A stretch of DNA of 64,000 nt from Nonomuraea coxensis DSM 45129 (GCF_019397265.1 NZ_CP068985.1:4134501-4198500); one strand, 5' to 3'; positions 24,104 through 33,493 are shown, counted from the stretch's first letter. The notes: a model not told the origin generated them from the letters alone. Numbers and translations: made by a program.

Positions 24104-25266
24104 CCCTGCACCTCGCCGTGGCCCTGGACGGCGCCGGCTGGCATCCCGCCGCCTGGCGCGAGTCCGCGGCCGACGTCTTCTCCGCCCGCTACTGGGCCGG
24201 GCTGGTCGCCGAGGCCGAGCGCGGCCTGCTCGACCTCGTCACCATCGAGGACGCCCTCGGCCTCCAGTCCACCCTGACCGACGGCCCCGACGACCGTACC
24301 GACCAGGTGCGCGGCCGGTTCGACGCCGTGCTGCTCGCCGCCCGGCTGGCCCCGCTCACCCGCACCATCGGGCTGGTCCCCACCGCGACCACCACCCACA
24401 CCGAGCCGTTCCACGTCGCCATCGGCATCGCCACCCTCGACCACGTCAGCGGAGGACGGGCCGGCTGGCGGCCGCAGATCTCCGCCCGGTCCTTCGAGGC
24501 ACGGCACTTCGGCCGCCGCGCGTTCCCGCCCCTGGAGGAGGTGCTGAACCGGCCGGGCGGCGCGGACCTGTCCGCCCACCCGCACGTGCGCGAGCTGTTC
24601 GCCGAGGCCGCCGACGCCGTGGAGGTGGCCCGGCGGCTGTGGGACAGCTGGGAGGACGACGCCGAGATCCGCGACGTCGCCACCGGCCGCTTCCTCGACC
24701 GCGACAAGCTCCACTACGCCGGCTTCGCCGGGCCGTACTTCTCCGTCAAGGGGCCGTCGATCACGCCGCGCCCGCCGCAGGGGCAGCCCGTGGTGACCGC
24801 GCTCGCGCACTCCCGGCTGCCCTACGAGTTCGCCGCCGCCTCCGCGGACGTGGTCTACGTCACCCCGCGCTCCGCCGAGCACGCCCGCGCCGTCGTCGAG
24901 GAGGTCAGGGAGCTGTCCGCGGACCTCAAGATCTTCGCCGACCTGGTCGTCTTCCTGGGCGAGGACGCGGCCCGGCGCAAGGCGCGCCTCGACGAGCTGG
25001 ACGGGGCCGAGCTCGTCTCCGACGCCGCGATCTTCACCGGCACCCCGGCCGAGCTGGCGGACGTGCTGCTGGAGTGGCGGCGCGCGGGCATCGAGGGGTT
25101 CCGGCTGCGGCCGGGCGCGCTGCCGTACGACCTGGAGCAGATCACCCGCGGGCTCACCGCCGAGCTGCGCGGGCGCGGGGCCTTCCGGCACGCCTACGAG
25201 GCCGCCACGCTGCGCGGGCTGCTCGGCCTGCCGCGCCCCGCCAACCGCTACGCGGAGGTGTCATGA
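24100..25266 (+). CDS. Luciferase-like (LLM class) monooxygenase
   Basis: A 388-residue protein of the bacterial luciferase-like family, starting MTLHLAVALDGAGWHP. It has LVTIEDALGLQ, IGIATLDHVSGGRAGWRPQIS and SITPRPPQGQPVV, as in NtaA-like proteins, with a C-terminus ending LRGLLGLPRPANRY. It lies second of four paralogous monooxygenases. All are joined by 4-bp overlaps and likely share the flavin reductase. Substrate unknown; an organosulfur compound is likely from context. Confidence 0.86.
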   Translation: MTLHLAVALDGAGWHPAAWRESAADVFSARYWAGLVAEAERGLLDLVTIEDALGLQSTLTDGPDDRTDQVRGRFDAVLLAARLAPLTRTIGLVPTATTTHTEPFHVAIGIATLDHVSGGRAGWRPQISARSFEARHFGRRAFPPLEEVLNRPGGADLSAHPHVRELFAEAADAVEVARRLWDSWEDDAEIRDVATGRFLDRDKLHYAGFAGPYFSVKGPSITPRPPQGQPVVTALAHSRLPYEFAAASADVVYVTPRSAEHARAVVEEVRELSADLKIFADLVVFLGEDAARRKARLDELDGAELVSDAAIFTGTPAELADVLLEWRRAGIEGFRLRPGALPYDLEQITRGLTAELRGRGAFRHAYEAATLRGLLGLPRPANRYAEVS

Positions 25267-26348
25267 AATTTCTGCTCATCACGTTGATTGTGCACAACGA
25301 CGACCGCTCGCCCACCGAACGCTTCCGCGAGGTCGCCGGCAACGCGGTCCTCGCCGAGGAACTGGGCTTCGACGGGTTCGGGGTGGGGGAGCGGCACGAG
25401 CGGCCGTTCATCTCCTCCTCGCCGCCCGTCGTGCTCAGCCACATCGCGGCCCTGACCTCCAGGATCCGGCTGTTCACCGCGGTCACCACGCTGAGCCTGC
25501 TCGACCCGGTACGCGCCTACGAGGACTACGCCACGCTCGACCACCTGTCCGGCGGCCGGCTGGAGCTGATCATCGGCAAGGGCAACGGCTCCGCCCAGGC
25601 CGAGCTGTTCCACGTCACCCCCGAGGACCAGTGGGAGCGCAACCGGGAGGGCTACGAGCTGTTCCGCCGCCTGTGGCGGGAGGACAAGGTCACCTGGCAG
25701 GGCCGCTTCCGCCCCTCGCTCACCGACGCCGAGACCTGGCCCCGCCCGCTGCAGCGGCCGATCAGGGTCTGGCACGGCAGCGCCACCAGCAAGGAGTCGG
25801 TCGATCTGGCCGCCAGGTACGGCGACCCGCTGTTCTCGGCCAACGTCACCCACCCCATCGAGCCGTACGCCGAGCTGATCGACCACTACCGCGAACGCTG
25901 GGCCTGCTACGGCCACGACCCCGCCGACGCCCTGGTGGGAGCCGGCAGCGCCGGCTACTACGCGGCCCCCACCTCACAGGAGGCCATCGCCACCTACCGG
26001 CCGGTCTTCGACGCCCGCGTGGCGTTCCAGCGGAAGCTGGGCCTGCCGGTGGTCTTCCCCACCCTGGAGGACGCCGTCGAACGCGGCTCCATCCTGGTCG
26101 GCAGCCCGCGGCAGATCGTCGACAAGGTGCTGCGCTACCACAAGCGCTTCGGCCACGAGGTGATGCACCTGCACGCCGACGCCGACGGGCTCACCGAGGC
26201 GCAGCACCGGCGGGCGCTGGAGCTGTTCCAGGCCGAGATCGCGCCCGTGCTGCGCGCGGAGATCCCCAGCCGGCCGTTCCCCGCCGCCCCGGCCGCTGTT
26301 CACGTGCCCGCCGCTCCGGTCGCCGTCTCCTCCGGAGGTGCCGCATGA
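25263..26348 (+). CDS. Luciferase-like monooxygenase (KPN_01858-like)
   Basis: A 361-residue LLM-class enzyme starting MKFLLITLIVHNDDRSPTER. It has GFGVGERHERPFISSSPPVVLSHIA, YATLDHLSGGRLELIIGKGNG and LVGSPRQIVDKVLRYH. The sequence style and the company of a peptide-type ABC importer resemble the monooxygenase of the Klebsiella KPN_01854-01858 operon type, as far as I recall. It should oxidise a substrate brought in by the downstream transporter. The last 30 residues are Ala/Pro/Val-rich. Overlaps both neighbours by 4 bp. Confidence 0.87.
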   Translation: MKFLLITLIVHNDDRSPTERFREVAGNAVLAEELGFDGFGVGERHERPFISSSPPVVLSHIAALTSRIRLFTAVTTLSLLDPVRAYEDYATLDHLSGGRLELIIGKGNGSAQAELFHVTPEDQWERNREGYELFRRLWREDKVTWQGRFRPSLTDAETWPRPLQRPIRVWHGSATSKESVDLAARYGDPLFSANVTHPIEPYAELIDHYRERWACYGHDPADALVGAGSAGYYAAPTSQEAIATYRPVFDARVAFQRKLGLPVVFPTLEDAVERGSILVGSPRQIVDKVLRYHKRFGHEVMHLHADADGLTEAQHRRALELFQAEIAPVLRAEIPSRPFPAAPAAVHVPAAPVAVSSGGAA

Positions 26349-27487
26349 CGCTGTCCATCCTCGACCTCGCCCCGGTCGTGTCGGGCGGCACCGTCGCGCG
26401 GGCGCTGCGCGACACCATCGACCTGGCCAGGCGCGCGGAGGACTTCGGCTATCGCCGCTACTGGCTGGCCGAGCACCACTTCGCGCCCGGCGTGGCCAGT
26501 TCCGCCCCGGCCGTGCTCATCGCCCTCGTGGCCGCGGCCACGAGCACCATCCGCGTCGGGTCGGGGGCCGTGCAGCTCGGGCACCAGACGCCGCTGTCGG
26601 TCGTCGAGCAGTTCGGCCTCATCGACGCGCTGCACCCCGGCCGCGTCGACCTCGGCATCGGACGCTCCGGCCAGCGCCGCGCCGAGCTCACCGCCGAGGC
26701 GCGCGCCGGCGTGCCGCCGCAGTCGCGTGCCGCCGGGAAGTCCGCCGCCCCGCCGCCGGAGCCGCGCGCCGCCGAGGTCGTGGACGGGCTGCTCATCCCG
26801 CCGCCGTTCGACTACTCCCGCCTGGCCCAGCACCCCCACCTCGCCCACGCCGTCACACTGCTGCAGCAGCCGGGCGCCCGCACGCCGGACTTCGCCGACC
26901 AGATCGACGACGTGCTCGCCTTCCTGGCCGGCGCCCATGAGGTGCGGGCCGTGCCCGGCGAGGGCGCCGACCTCCAGGTGTGGATCCTCGGCAGCAGCGG
27001 CGGGCAGAGCGCCCAGGTCGCGGGGGAGCGGGGGCTGCCGTTCGCGGCCAACTACCACGTCAGCCCTTCCAGCGTGCTGGAGGCCGTCACGGCCTACCGG
27101 GAGGCGTTCAAGCCCTCGGACACGCTGGCCGAGCCGTACGTCATGGTCTCCGCCGACGCGGTCGTCGCCGGGGACGAGGCCAGGGCGCGCGAGCTGGCCA
27201 AGGGTTACGGCCTGTGGGTGCGCAGCATCAGGACCGGCGCGGGCGCGATCCCGTACCCGAGCCCGGCCGAGGCCGACGCCCACGTCTGGACGGACGACGA
27301 CCGCGCGCTCGTCCAGGACAGGATCGACACCCGGTTCGTCGGCTCGCCCCGGCAGGTGGCCGAGGGGCTGCGCGTGCTGCGCCGGGTCACCGGGGCCGAC
27401 GAGCTGCTCGTCACCACCATCACCCATGACCACGAAGACCGCGTGCGCTCGTACGAGCTGCTCGCCGACGCCTGGAACCGCCCGTGA
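26345..27487 (+). CDS. Luciferase-like monooxygenase
   Basis: A 380-residue LLM-class enzyme starting MTLSILDLAPVVSGGTVARALRDTIDLA, with YRRYWLAEHHFAPGVASSAPAVLIALVAAAT and the LHPGRVDLGIGRSG motif typical of the alkanal-monooxygenase-like branch (TIGR03558-type, two-substrate FMN proteins). The region at residues 115-140 is low complexity (Ala/Pro/Arg) and probably a loop insertion. Fourth and last monooxygenase of the operon; its stop overlaps the GTG start of the binding-protein gene. Confidence 0.87.
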   Translation: MTLSILDLAPVVSGGTVARALRDTIDLARRAEDFGYRRYWLAEHHFAPGVASSAPAVLIALVAAATSTIRVGSGAVQLGHQTPLSVVEQFGLIDALHPGRVDLGIGRSGQRRAELTAEARAGVPPQSRAAGKSAAPPPEPRAAEVVDGLLIPPPFDYSRLAQHPHLAHAVTLLQQPGARTPDFADQIDDVLAFLAGAHEVRAVPGEGADLQVWILGSSGGQSAQVAGERGLPFAANYHVSPSSVLEAVTAYREAFKPSDTLAEPYVMVSADAVVAGDEARARELAKGYGLWVRSIRTGAGAIPYPSPAEADAHVWTDDDRALVQDRIDTRFVGSPRQVAEGLRVLRRVTGADELLVTTITHDHEDRVRSYELLADAWNRP

Positions 27488-27543
27488 GACGCCCAGTGAG
27501 ACGCCCAGTGAGACGCCCCGTGAGACGCCCCGTGAGACGCCGC
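27484..27543 (+). repeat. Five 12-bp tandem repeats at the start of the binding-protein gene
   Basis: Five units of GTGAGACGCC(C)(A/C) with 12-bp period encode VRRP repeats. Each unit contains a GTG that could start translation. Unit number could vary by slippage without a frameshift. Confidence 0.9.
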
Positions 27544-29145
27544 GCCCCCGCGGCCCTGTCCGCCGCCGTCCTGCTGGCGGCCCTGACCGGCTGCGGCGCG
27601 ACGGCCGCTGAGCAGGCCGCGCCCGCCACGCTCACCTGGGCCGTCGAGACGCAGCCCATCACGCTCAACCCCCAGCAGTGGTCGCAGAACAAGACGCGGC
27701 TGCTGGTGTTCAACCAGTTCGACGCGCTCCTCTCCAAGGCCGAGGACGGCACCTACCACCCCTGGCTGGCCACCTCGTGGACGGTGTCGGACGACGGGCT
27801 GACGTACACGCTCGACCTGCGCGAGGACGTCACCTTCCACGACGGCGCGACGTTCGACGCCGCCTCCGTCAAGGCCAACCTCGACCAGTTCCTCGTGCCC
27901 GGCTACAACCCGGCCGTGGCCGCCATCCAGCTCAGGTCCTTCGGCCGGGCCGAGGTCGTGGCGCCGTACCGGCTCAGGATCACCCTGAAGGAGCCGGACG
28001 GGCTGTTCCTCGACTTCCTCGCCTCGCCGTACGCGGGGCAGGTGTCGCCGGAGTCGCTCAAGAGCGCCAAGGACCTCAAGTTCGGCGGGCCCGACCTGGT
28101 CGGGACCGGGCCGTTCATCCTCGACCGGTACGTCCAGGGCCAGGAGATCCACTACCGCCGCAACCCCGCCTACCGCTGGCCGCCCGCCGGCGCCGCCCAC
28201 CAGGGCCCCGCCCACCTGGCGGAGCTCACCTACCGGTTCCTGCCCGAGGCCGCCGTGCGCGTCGGCGCGCTCACCTCCGGCCAGGTGCAGGTCATCGAGG
28301 GCGTGCCCGCCACCGAGGTCGCCCTGATCGAGAAGGACCCGTCCCTGGCGCTGCGCACGTCACTGAACTCCGGCACCGCCTACTACTACTACTTCAACAC
28401 CTCCCACCCGCCCTTCGACGACAAGCGGGTGCGCCAGGCCTTCCGCGAGGCCGTGGACCTCGACGCCGTGCTCCGCTCCGTCTACCGGGGCACCGCCACC
28501 AGGGCGTGGAGCGTCGTCGGCCGGCGCAGCCCCTTCTACGACGCCTCGCTGGAGAACTCCTTCGGCGGCGACGTCGCCAAGGCCAACGCCCTGCTCGACG
28601 CCGCAGGCTGGACCGGGCGCGACGCCGAGGGCTACCGCGTCAAGGACGGCAGGCGGCTCACCGTCCGCGAGGTCGCCTCCGCGCCGTACGTCCGCGACCG
28701 CAGGGACGTCCTCGCCCAGGCGATCCAGGCCCAGGTCAAGCAGAACGCGGGCATCGACTTCCAGGTGCGGATCGTCGACCAGGGCAGCGCCCAGAGGGCC
28801 CTGGACGAGGACGAGTACGAGCTGTTCGGCAACTCCCGCGGCGACGCCGACGCCGGGGCCGCGCTCAACCTCATCCTGCCGGCCAAGGCCGCCATCAACC
28901 GCACCCGCTTCGCCGACCCGCGGGTGGACAAGTGGCTGGCGGACGCCTCGGCGTCGTCCGACCAGGCCGCGCGGAAGAAGCTCTACGCCCGGGCGCAGCG
29001 GGCCGTCGTGGCGGAGCACGCCGTGGTGTTCCCGATCTACGTGCCCGCCGACCAGGTCGCGGCGAGCCGCGACGTGCAGGGACTCGGCTTCGAACCCGCC
29101 TCCGGCACGCCCGCGAGCGCGTACGACGTCCGGATCGGCACATGA
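27484..29145 (+). CDS. Dipeptide-type ABC substrate-binding lipoprotein
   Basis: A 553-residue SBP_bac_5 family protein. After an Arg/Pro/Val repeat, the signal ends in a lipobox LTGC (C37 by the longest start), so it is anchored to the membrane. The mature protein has WTVSDDGLTYTLDLREDVTFHDGATFDAASVKANLDQF-type sequence, diagnostic of DppA/OppA-like proteins. It probably captures the organosulfur compound or peptide used by the upstream monooxygenases. Five GTG codons 12 bp apart (27484, 27496, 27508, 27520, 27532) are all possible starts, so the N-terminus is uncertain. Confidence 0.9.
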   Translation: MRRPVRRPVRRPVRRPVRRRAPAALSAAVLLAALTGCGATAAEQAAPATLTWAVETQPITLNPQQWSQNKTRLLVFNQFDALLSKAEDGTYHPWLATSWTVSDDGLTYTLDLREDVTFHDGATFDAASVKANLDQFLVPGYNPAVAAIQLRSFGRAEVVAPYRLRITLKEPDGLFLDFLASPYAGQVSPESLKSAKDLKFGGPDLVGTGPFILDRYVQGQEIHYRRNPAYRWPPAGAAHQGPAHLAELTYRFLPEAAVRVGALTSGQVQVIEGVPATEVALIEKDPSLALRTSLNSGTAYYYYFNTSHPPFDDKRVRQAFREAVDLDAVLRSVYRGTATRAWSVVGRRSPFYDASLENSFGGDVAKANALLDAAGWTGRDAEGYRVKDGRRLTVREVASAPYVRDRRDVLAQAIQAQVKQNAGIDFQVRIVDQGSAQRALDEDEYELFGNSRGDADAGAALNLILPAKAAINRTRFADPRVDKWLADASASSDQAARKKLYARAQRAVVAEHAVVFPIYVPADQVAASRDVQGLGFEPASGTPASAYDVRIGT

Positions 29146-30047
29146 TCAGGCGGCTCGGCACGGGCCTCGTGGTGCTCTGGGCCGCGGCCACCGCCTCGTA
29201 CGTCGCCCTGCTGCTGGCGCCGGGCGACACCGTGGACATCCTGGTCGGCGACGGCCCCGACACCCCGGAGATCCGGGCGCGGATCGTCGCCGAGTGGGGG
29301 CTCGACCGGCCCGAGATCGTCCAGTACCTGTCCTACCTGTGGCGGCTGCTGCACGGCGACCTCGGCCGCTCCTACCAGGCGCAGCGCGGCGTCGGCGAGA
29401 TCCTGGCCGGCCAGGTGGGGCCCACCGCGCAGCTCACGCTCGCCGCGGCGGGCACCGGGGTGCTGCTGGCCGGGGTCATCGCGCTCGCCACGGCCGGCCG
29501 GGGCCGGTGGGCGCGCGGCGTGGCCTCGGCCGCCGAGCTGGTGGCGGTGTCGGTGCCGCCGTTCCTCATCGGGATCGTGCTGCTGTCGGTGTTCTCCTTC
29601 ACGCTCGGCTGGTTCCCCGTCTCGGGGGCGCAGGGGCCGCGCGCGCTGGTGCTGCCGGCGCTCGCGCTCGGCCTGCCCATCGCCGGCGTGCTCGGCCAGG
29701 TGCTGCGCGGCGGGCTGGAACACGCGCTGGAGCAGCCCTTCGCGGTGACGGCCAGGGCGCGCGGCCTCACCGAGCGCGCCCTGGTCGCCCGGCACGCCCT
29801 GCGGCACGCGCTCATCCCGGCCGTGACGCTGGCGGGCTGGTTCACCGGCACCCTGCTGGGCGGTGCGGTGATCACCGAGATCCTGTTCGGGCGGCCGGGG
29901 CTCGGCCAGGTCGCCATGCAGGCGGTGACCGGCCGCGACATGCCCGTCGTGATGGCCGTGGTGCTGCTGTCGGCCGTCGTGTACGTGGCCATCAGCACCC
30001 TGCTCGACCTGGCCTACCGCGCCATCGACCCGAGGATCCGGACATGA
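29142..30047 (+). CDS. ABC permease, DppB-like
   Basis: A 301-residue inner membrane permease. It starts MIRRLGTGLVVLWAAATASYVALLLAPGD and has about six helices plus the EAA loop (TARARGLTERALVARHALRHALIPAVTLAG), which contacts the ATPase. TEILFGRPGLGQ is typical of DppB/OppB subunits. It pairs with the next gene to form the channel. The ATG overlaps the binding-protein stop by 4 bp. Confidence 0.92.
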   Translation: MIRRLGTGLVVLWAAATASYVALLLAPGDTVDILVGDGPDTPEIRARIVAEWGLDRPEIVQYLSYLWRLLHGDLGRSYQAQRGVGEILAGQVGPTAQLTLAAAGTGVLLAGVIALATAGRGRWARGVASAAELVAVSVPPFLIGIVLLSVFSFTLGWFPVSGAQGPRALVLPALALGLPIAGVLGQVLRGGLEHALEQPFAVTARARGLTERALVARHALRHALIPAVTLAGWFTGTLLGGAVITEILFGRPGLGQVAMQAVTGRDMPVVMAVVLLSAVVYVAISTLLDLAYRAIDPRIRT

Positions 30048-30925
30048 CCGCGCTCGCCCGGGACACCCCTGGGGGTCCGGACATGGCCGCGCTCGCCCGG
30101 AACGCGCCGCCCCTGAGGGCCCGGCCGACCGCCGCGATGCTGCTGCCGGGGGCGTTCCTGGTCCTGCTCGCCGTGGCCGTGGCCGCGCCCGGGCTGCTCG
30201 CCGCGGCCGACCCGCTGGCCGCCGACCCGACGGCCGCGCTCGCCCCGCCCGGGGGCGCCCACTGGCTCGGCACCGACCACCTCGGCCGCGACGTGCTGGC
30301 CAGGGTCGTCCACGGCGCCCGGCACTCCATCAGCATCGGCGTGGCCGCCACCGCGCTCGCCGTCACCGGCGGCGTGCTGCTCGGCCTGGCCGCCGGGCTG
30401 TCGCCGAGATGGCTGGAGGAGGCGCTGACCCGCGCGTTCGACGTGCTGTCCACGCTGCCGGAGCTGCTGCTCGCGCTGCTCGTCGTGGCGATCACCGGCC
30501 CCGGGACGGGCAACGTCATCCTGGCCATCGCCGTCGCCCAGGTCCCCACCTACGCCCGCGTGATCCGCGCCCAGACCTTCGTCGTCCGCCGCTCCGGCTA
30601 CGTCGAGCAGGCTGTGACCTTCGGCCGCCCCCGCCCCGCGATCATCGCCGGGCACGTGCTGCCCAACGTGCTCGGCCCCATCCCCGTGCTGGCCACGATC
30701 GGCCTCGGCACGGCGATCATCGCCGGCTCCGGTCTCAGCTTCCTCGGCATGGGGCCGCAGCCGCCCGCCGCCGAGTGGGGCGCGATGCTCTCCGAAGCCC
30801 GCAACTACCTGCGGGTCGCCTGGTGGGAGGCCGTCTTCCCCGGCCTGGCGATCACGCTCACCGTCGTCTGCCTGACCGTCGCCGGGCGCCGCCTGCAGCG
30901 CCGTTTCGAAGGGAGGACCCCATGA
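30044..30925 (+). CDS. ABC permease, DppC-like
   Basis: A 293-residue permease. The N-terminus has a short internal duplication (MTALARDTPGGPDMAALARN), so translation might also start at the ATG at 30083. HWLGTDHLGRDVLARVVHGARHS is the classic DppC/OppC signature, and the EAA-like loop is VEQAVTFGRPRPAIIAGHVLPNVLGPI. Six hydrophobic helices are visible. Forms a heterodimer with the upstream permease; overlaps that gene and the ATPase gene by 4 bp on each side. Confidence 0.92.
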   Translation: MTALARDTPGGPDMAALARNAPPLRARPTAAMLLPGAFLVLLAVAVAAPGLLAAADPLAADPTAALAPPGGAHWLGTDHLGRDVLARVVHGARHSISIGVAATALAVTGGVLLGLAAGLSPRWLEEALTRAFDVLSTLPELLLALLVVAITGPGTGNVILAIAVAQVPTYARVIRAQTFVVRRSGYVEQAVTFGRPRPAIIAGHVLPNVLGPIPVLATIGLGTAIIAGSGLSFLGMGPQPPAAEWGAMLSEARNYLRVAWWEAVFPGLAITLTVVCLTVAGRRLQRRFEGRTP

Positions 30926-32652
30926 CGCCGCCGCTGGTGGACGTGCGGGATCTGCGCGTGGGCTTCGGCCGGACGGAGGTCGTCCGCGGCGTCTCCCTGT
31001 CCGTGGAGCCGGGCGAGTGCGTGGCGATCGTCGGGGAGTCCGGCTCCGGCAAGAGCGTCACCGCCCGTACGCTGCTCGGCCTGGCCGGGCCGGGCTCCAC
31101 CGTGCGCGCCGCCGCGTTCCGCGTGGCCGGGCGCGACGCGCTCGCCTTCACCCCGGCCGACTGGCGGCGGCTGCGCGGCGGGTTCGCCGGGCTCGTCCTG
31201 CAGGACGCGCTGGTCTCCCTCGACCCGCTGCGCACCGCGGCGGCCGAGATCGCCGAGGTGCTCGCCGTCCACGACGTCGTGCCCCGCGCCGGCCGCGCCG
31301 CCCGCGTGCTGGAGCTGCTCGACGCCGTGGGCGTGCCCGAGCCCGCGCTACGCGCCGGGCAGCATCCCCACCAGCTCTCCGGCGGGCTGCGGCAGCGCGT
31401 GCTCATCGCCTCCGCGATCGCCGCCGACCCCGCCCTGATCATCGCCGACGAGCCCACCACCGCGCTCGACGTCACCGTGCAGGCCCAGATCCTGCGCCTG
31501 CTCGCCGAGCGCAAGGCGGCCGGCACGGCGCTGCTGCTGATCAGCCACGACCTGGCCGTGGTCGCCGCCGTCGCCGACCGCATCCTCGTCATGAAGGACG
31601 GCCTCGTCGTGGAGGAGGGCCCGGCCCGGCAGGTGCTCGCCGCGCCCGCGCACGACTACACCAGGACGCTGCTGGCCGCCGTGCCCTCCGCCGCCTCCCG
31701 CGGCACCCGGCTCACCACCGGGACGCCGCGCGCCCGCCCCGCCCCGGACCCGGGTCTGTCCGCGCAGGTCCTCGCCGCGACCGGGCTCAGCCACTCCTAC
31801 GACCGGCGCCCCGCCGTGGACGAGATCTCCTTCACCCTCCACGAGGGGGAGACGCTCGGCGTCGTCGGCGAGTCGGGCTCCGGGAAGAGCACGCTGGCCC
31901 GCCTCGCCCTCGCCCTGCTCGAACCCGCGCGCGGCCACGTCACCCTGCACCAGCGGCCGTGGAGCCGGCTGCCGGAACGCGCCCGCCGCCCCCTCCGGCA
32001 CCGCGTCCAGCTCGTCTCCCAGAATCCGCTCGACTCCTTCGACCCCCGCCACACCGTCGGCCGGCTCGTCGCCGAGCCGCTGCGCCTGCCCGGGAGGGAA
32101 CGCCGGGAGCGGGTCCTCGACCTCCTGGACCGCGTCGGCCTGCCGCCGGAGACGGCCGGCCGCCATCCGCGCGAGCTGTCCGGCGGCCAGCGCCAGCGGG
32201 TCGCCATCGCCCGCGCTCTCGGCCCCCGCCCCGACGTGCTGGTGTGCGACGAGCCGGTGTCCGCCCTGGACGTCTCCGTCCAGGCCCAGGTGCTCGACCT
32301 GCTCGCCGACATCCAGGCCGAGTACGGCACCGCGATGGTGTTCATCTCCCACGACCTGGGAGTGGTGCACCACGTCGCGGACCGGGTGCTGGTCATGAAG
32401 GACGGCCGGGTGGTGGAGGAAGGGGACGTCGAGGACGTCTTCGCCCGGCCGCGCCACCCGTACACGCGGGCCCTGGTCGCGGCGGTGCCGCGCCCGTCAT
32501 GGTCCCTCTCCGCAGGACGGGGATCTGGTGTGGTCGGGGACGACCCACCCGCGGGGTCGCCACCGGGTCACCGGTTGCGCACGTGCAGGCCGAAACCTCT
32601 GGTGCCCGGCGCTTCCAGCCCCTCCTTCAACCGCAGTGACGGGATCTCGTAG
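30922..32652 (+). CDS. ABC ATPase with two fused nucleotide-binding domains (DppD-DppF type)
   Basis: A 576-residue protein holding both ATPases of the importer. The first domain has GESGSGKSVTA, LSGGLRQRV and IIADEPTTALD; the second has GESGSGKSTLA, LSGGQRQRVAIARAL and VCDEPVSALD. The GGGAGGA site precedes the ATG at 30922. After the usual end near AAVPRPSW the frame runs on for about 55 residues of Gly/Pro/Arg-rich sequence and overlaps the 3' end of the opposite gene by 85 bp; this tail is probably not functional. Powers uptake for the sulfur operon and ends it. Confidence 0.93.
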   Translation: MTPPLVDVRDLRVGFGRTEVVRGVSLSVEPGECVAIVGESGSGKSVTARTLLGLAGPGSTVRAAAFRVAGRDALAFTPADWRRLRGGFAGLVLQDALVSLDPLRTAAAEIAEVLAVHDVVPRAGRAARVLELLDAVGVPEPALRAGQHPHQLSGGLRQRVLIASAIAADPALIIADEPTTALDVTVQAQILRLLAERKAAGTALLLISHDLAVVAAVADRILVMKDGLVVEEGPARQVLAAPAHDYTRTLLAAVPSAASRGTRLTTGTPRARPAPDPGLSAQVLAATGLSHSYDRRPAVDEISFTLHEGETLGVVGESGSGKSTLARLALALLEPARGHVTLHQRPWSRLPERARRPLRHRVQLVSQNPLDSFDPRHTVGRLVAEPLRLPGRERRERVLDLLDRVGLPPETAGRHPRELSGGQRQRVAIARALGPRPDVLVCDEPVSALDVSVQAQVLDLLADIQAEYGTAMVFISHDLGVVHHVADRVLVMKDGRVVEEGDVEDVFARPRHPYTRALVAAVPRPSWSLSAGRGSGVVGDDPPAGSPPGHRLRTCRPKPLVPGASSPSFNRSDGIS

Positions 32653-33350
32653 TCACCGAAGTTCTGGCGCCGGAACGCGATCGGCTCCGTCGTCTCCAGC
32701 GACAGCAGCCGCTCCTTCCACGCCTTCGCGGCGTCCTCGAAGTCACCGCGCGTCAACCTGTCGGTGCCGTACAGCACGAACGGCGGCAGCACCTCCATGC
32801 CCGGGTAGTACAGGATCCCGTGGTGGATCGGGAACAGCAGGTCCTCGATCGGGCCGTTGATCCCGCGATCGGTGTAGTGGGACTCCGGGCCGCCGACGGT
32901 CACCGACAGGACCGCCCGCCGCCCGCGCAGCGTCCCCTCGCCGAAACGCTCGCCGTACCGGGTCTCGTCGTGCACGCCGACCCCGTACGCGAAATGGAAG
33001 GAGAACACCCGGTCCACCCAGCCCTTGAGGATCGCCGGCATCGTGTACCACCACATCGGGAACTGGAAGACCACCGTGTCCGCCCACAGCAGCTTCTCCT
33101 GCTCGGCCGCCACGTCGGGAGTGAGCGCGCCGGCGTCGAACGCCCCGGCCGAACTCGGTATCACCCGCAGCGGGCTCGTGGCGTGCCCGCCGAAGTCCGC
33201 GGCGTCCACCACGGCCTTCCAGTTCATCGCGTACAGGTCGCTCACCCGCACCTCGTGCCCGGCGGCTTCGAGAGTGGACACGGCGAGGTCCTTCAGAGAG
33301 CCGTTCAGCGAACGCGGCTCGGGGTGGGCGTGGACGATGAGCGTCTTCAT
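32568..33350 (-). CDS. NAD(P)H:quinone oxidoreductase-like flavoprotein
   Basis: A 260-residue flavodoxin-fold protein of the NQO1/MdaB/KefF family. It begins MKTLIVHAHPEPRSLNGSLKD and has VVFQFPMWWYTMPAILKGWVDRVFSFHFAYG, with the FMN/FAD-binding WWYTMPAILKGWVDRV stretch. It reduces quinones or electrophiles in two-electron steps. The ATG at 33350 has AAGGGAA upstream; a longer frame to 33428 lacks support. It is divergent from the XRE regulator at 33494, which probably controls it, and overlaps the end of the ABC ATPase gene. Confidence 0.88.
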   Translation of the reverse strand: MKTLIVHAHPEPRSLNGSLKDLAVSTLEAAGHEVRVSDLYAMNWKAVVDAADFGGHATSPLRVIPSSAGAFDAGALTPDVAAEQEKLLWADTVVFQFPMWWYTMPAILKGWVDRVFSFHFAYGVGVHDETRYGERFGEGTLRGRRAVLSVTVGGPESHYTDRGINGPIEDLLFPIHHGILYYPGMEVLPPFVLYGTDRLTRGDFEDAAKAWKERLLSLETTEPIAFRRQNFGDYEIPSLRLKEGLEAPGTRGFGLHVRNR

Positions 33351-33474
33351 GGCTGTTCCCTTCAACAAGGTGTGTCGCCACAGATGATTCGCCGGCGAGG
33401 CCGCGTCGTTCAGGGGCGCCTCTTCCATCGGACGGCACTTCCTGGTATTGGCAGGACCACCTTCATCTGCCTCT

Positions 33475-33484
33475 ATGGCGCCAT
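33475..33484. promoter_or_regulatory. Palindrome in divergent promoter region
   Basis: ATGGCGCCAT is a 10-bp palindrome 9 bp upstream of the regulator start, in the 143-bp region between the quinone oxidoreductase and XRE genes. Candidate operator or part of the promoter. Confidence 0.35.
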
Positions 33485-33493
33485 ATTGGGGGC

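Noticed and set aside
32490..32652. C-terminal extension of the ABC ATPase as a separate domain
   Set aside because: No motif, Gly/Pro/Arg-rich, and overlaps the opposite gene; likely a drifted stop codon.
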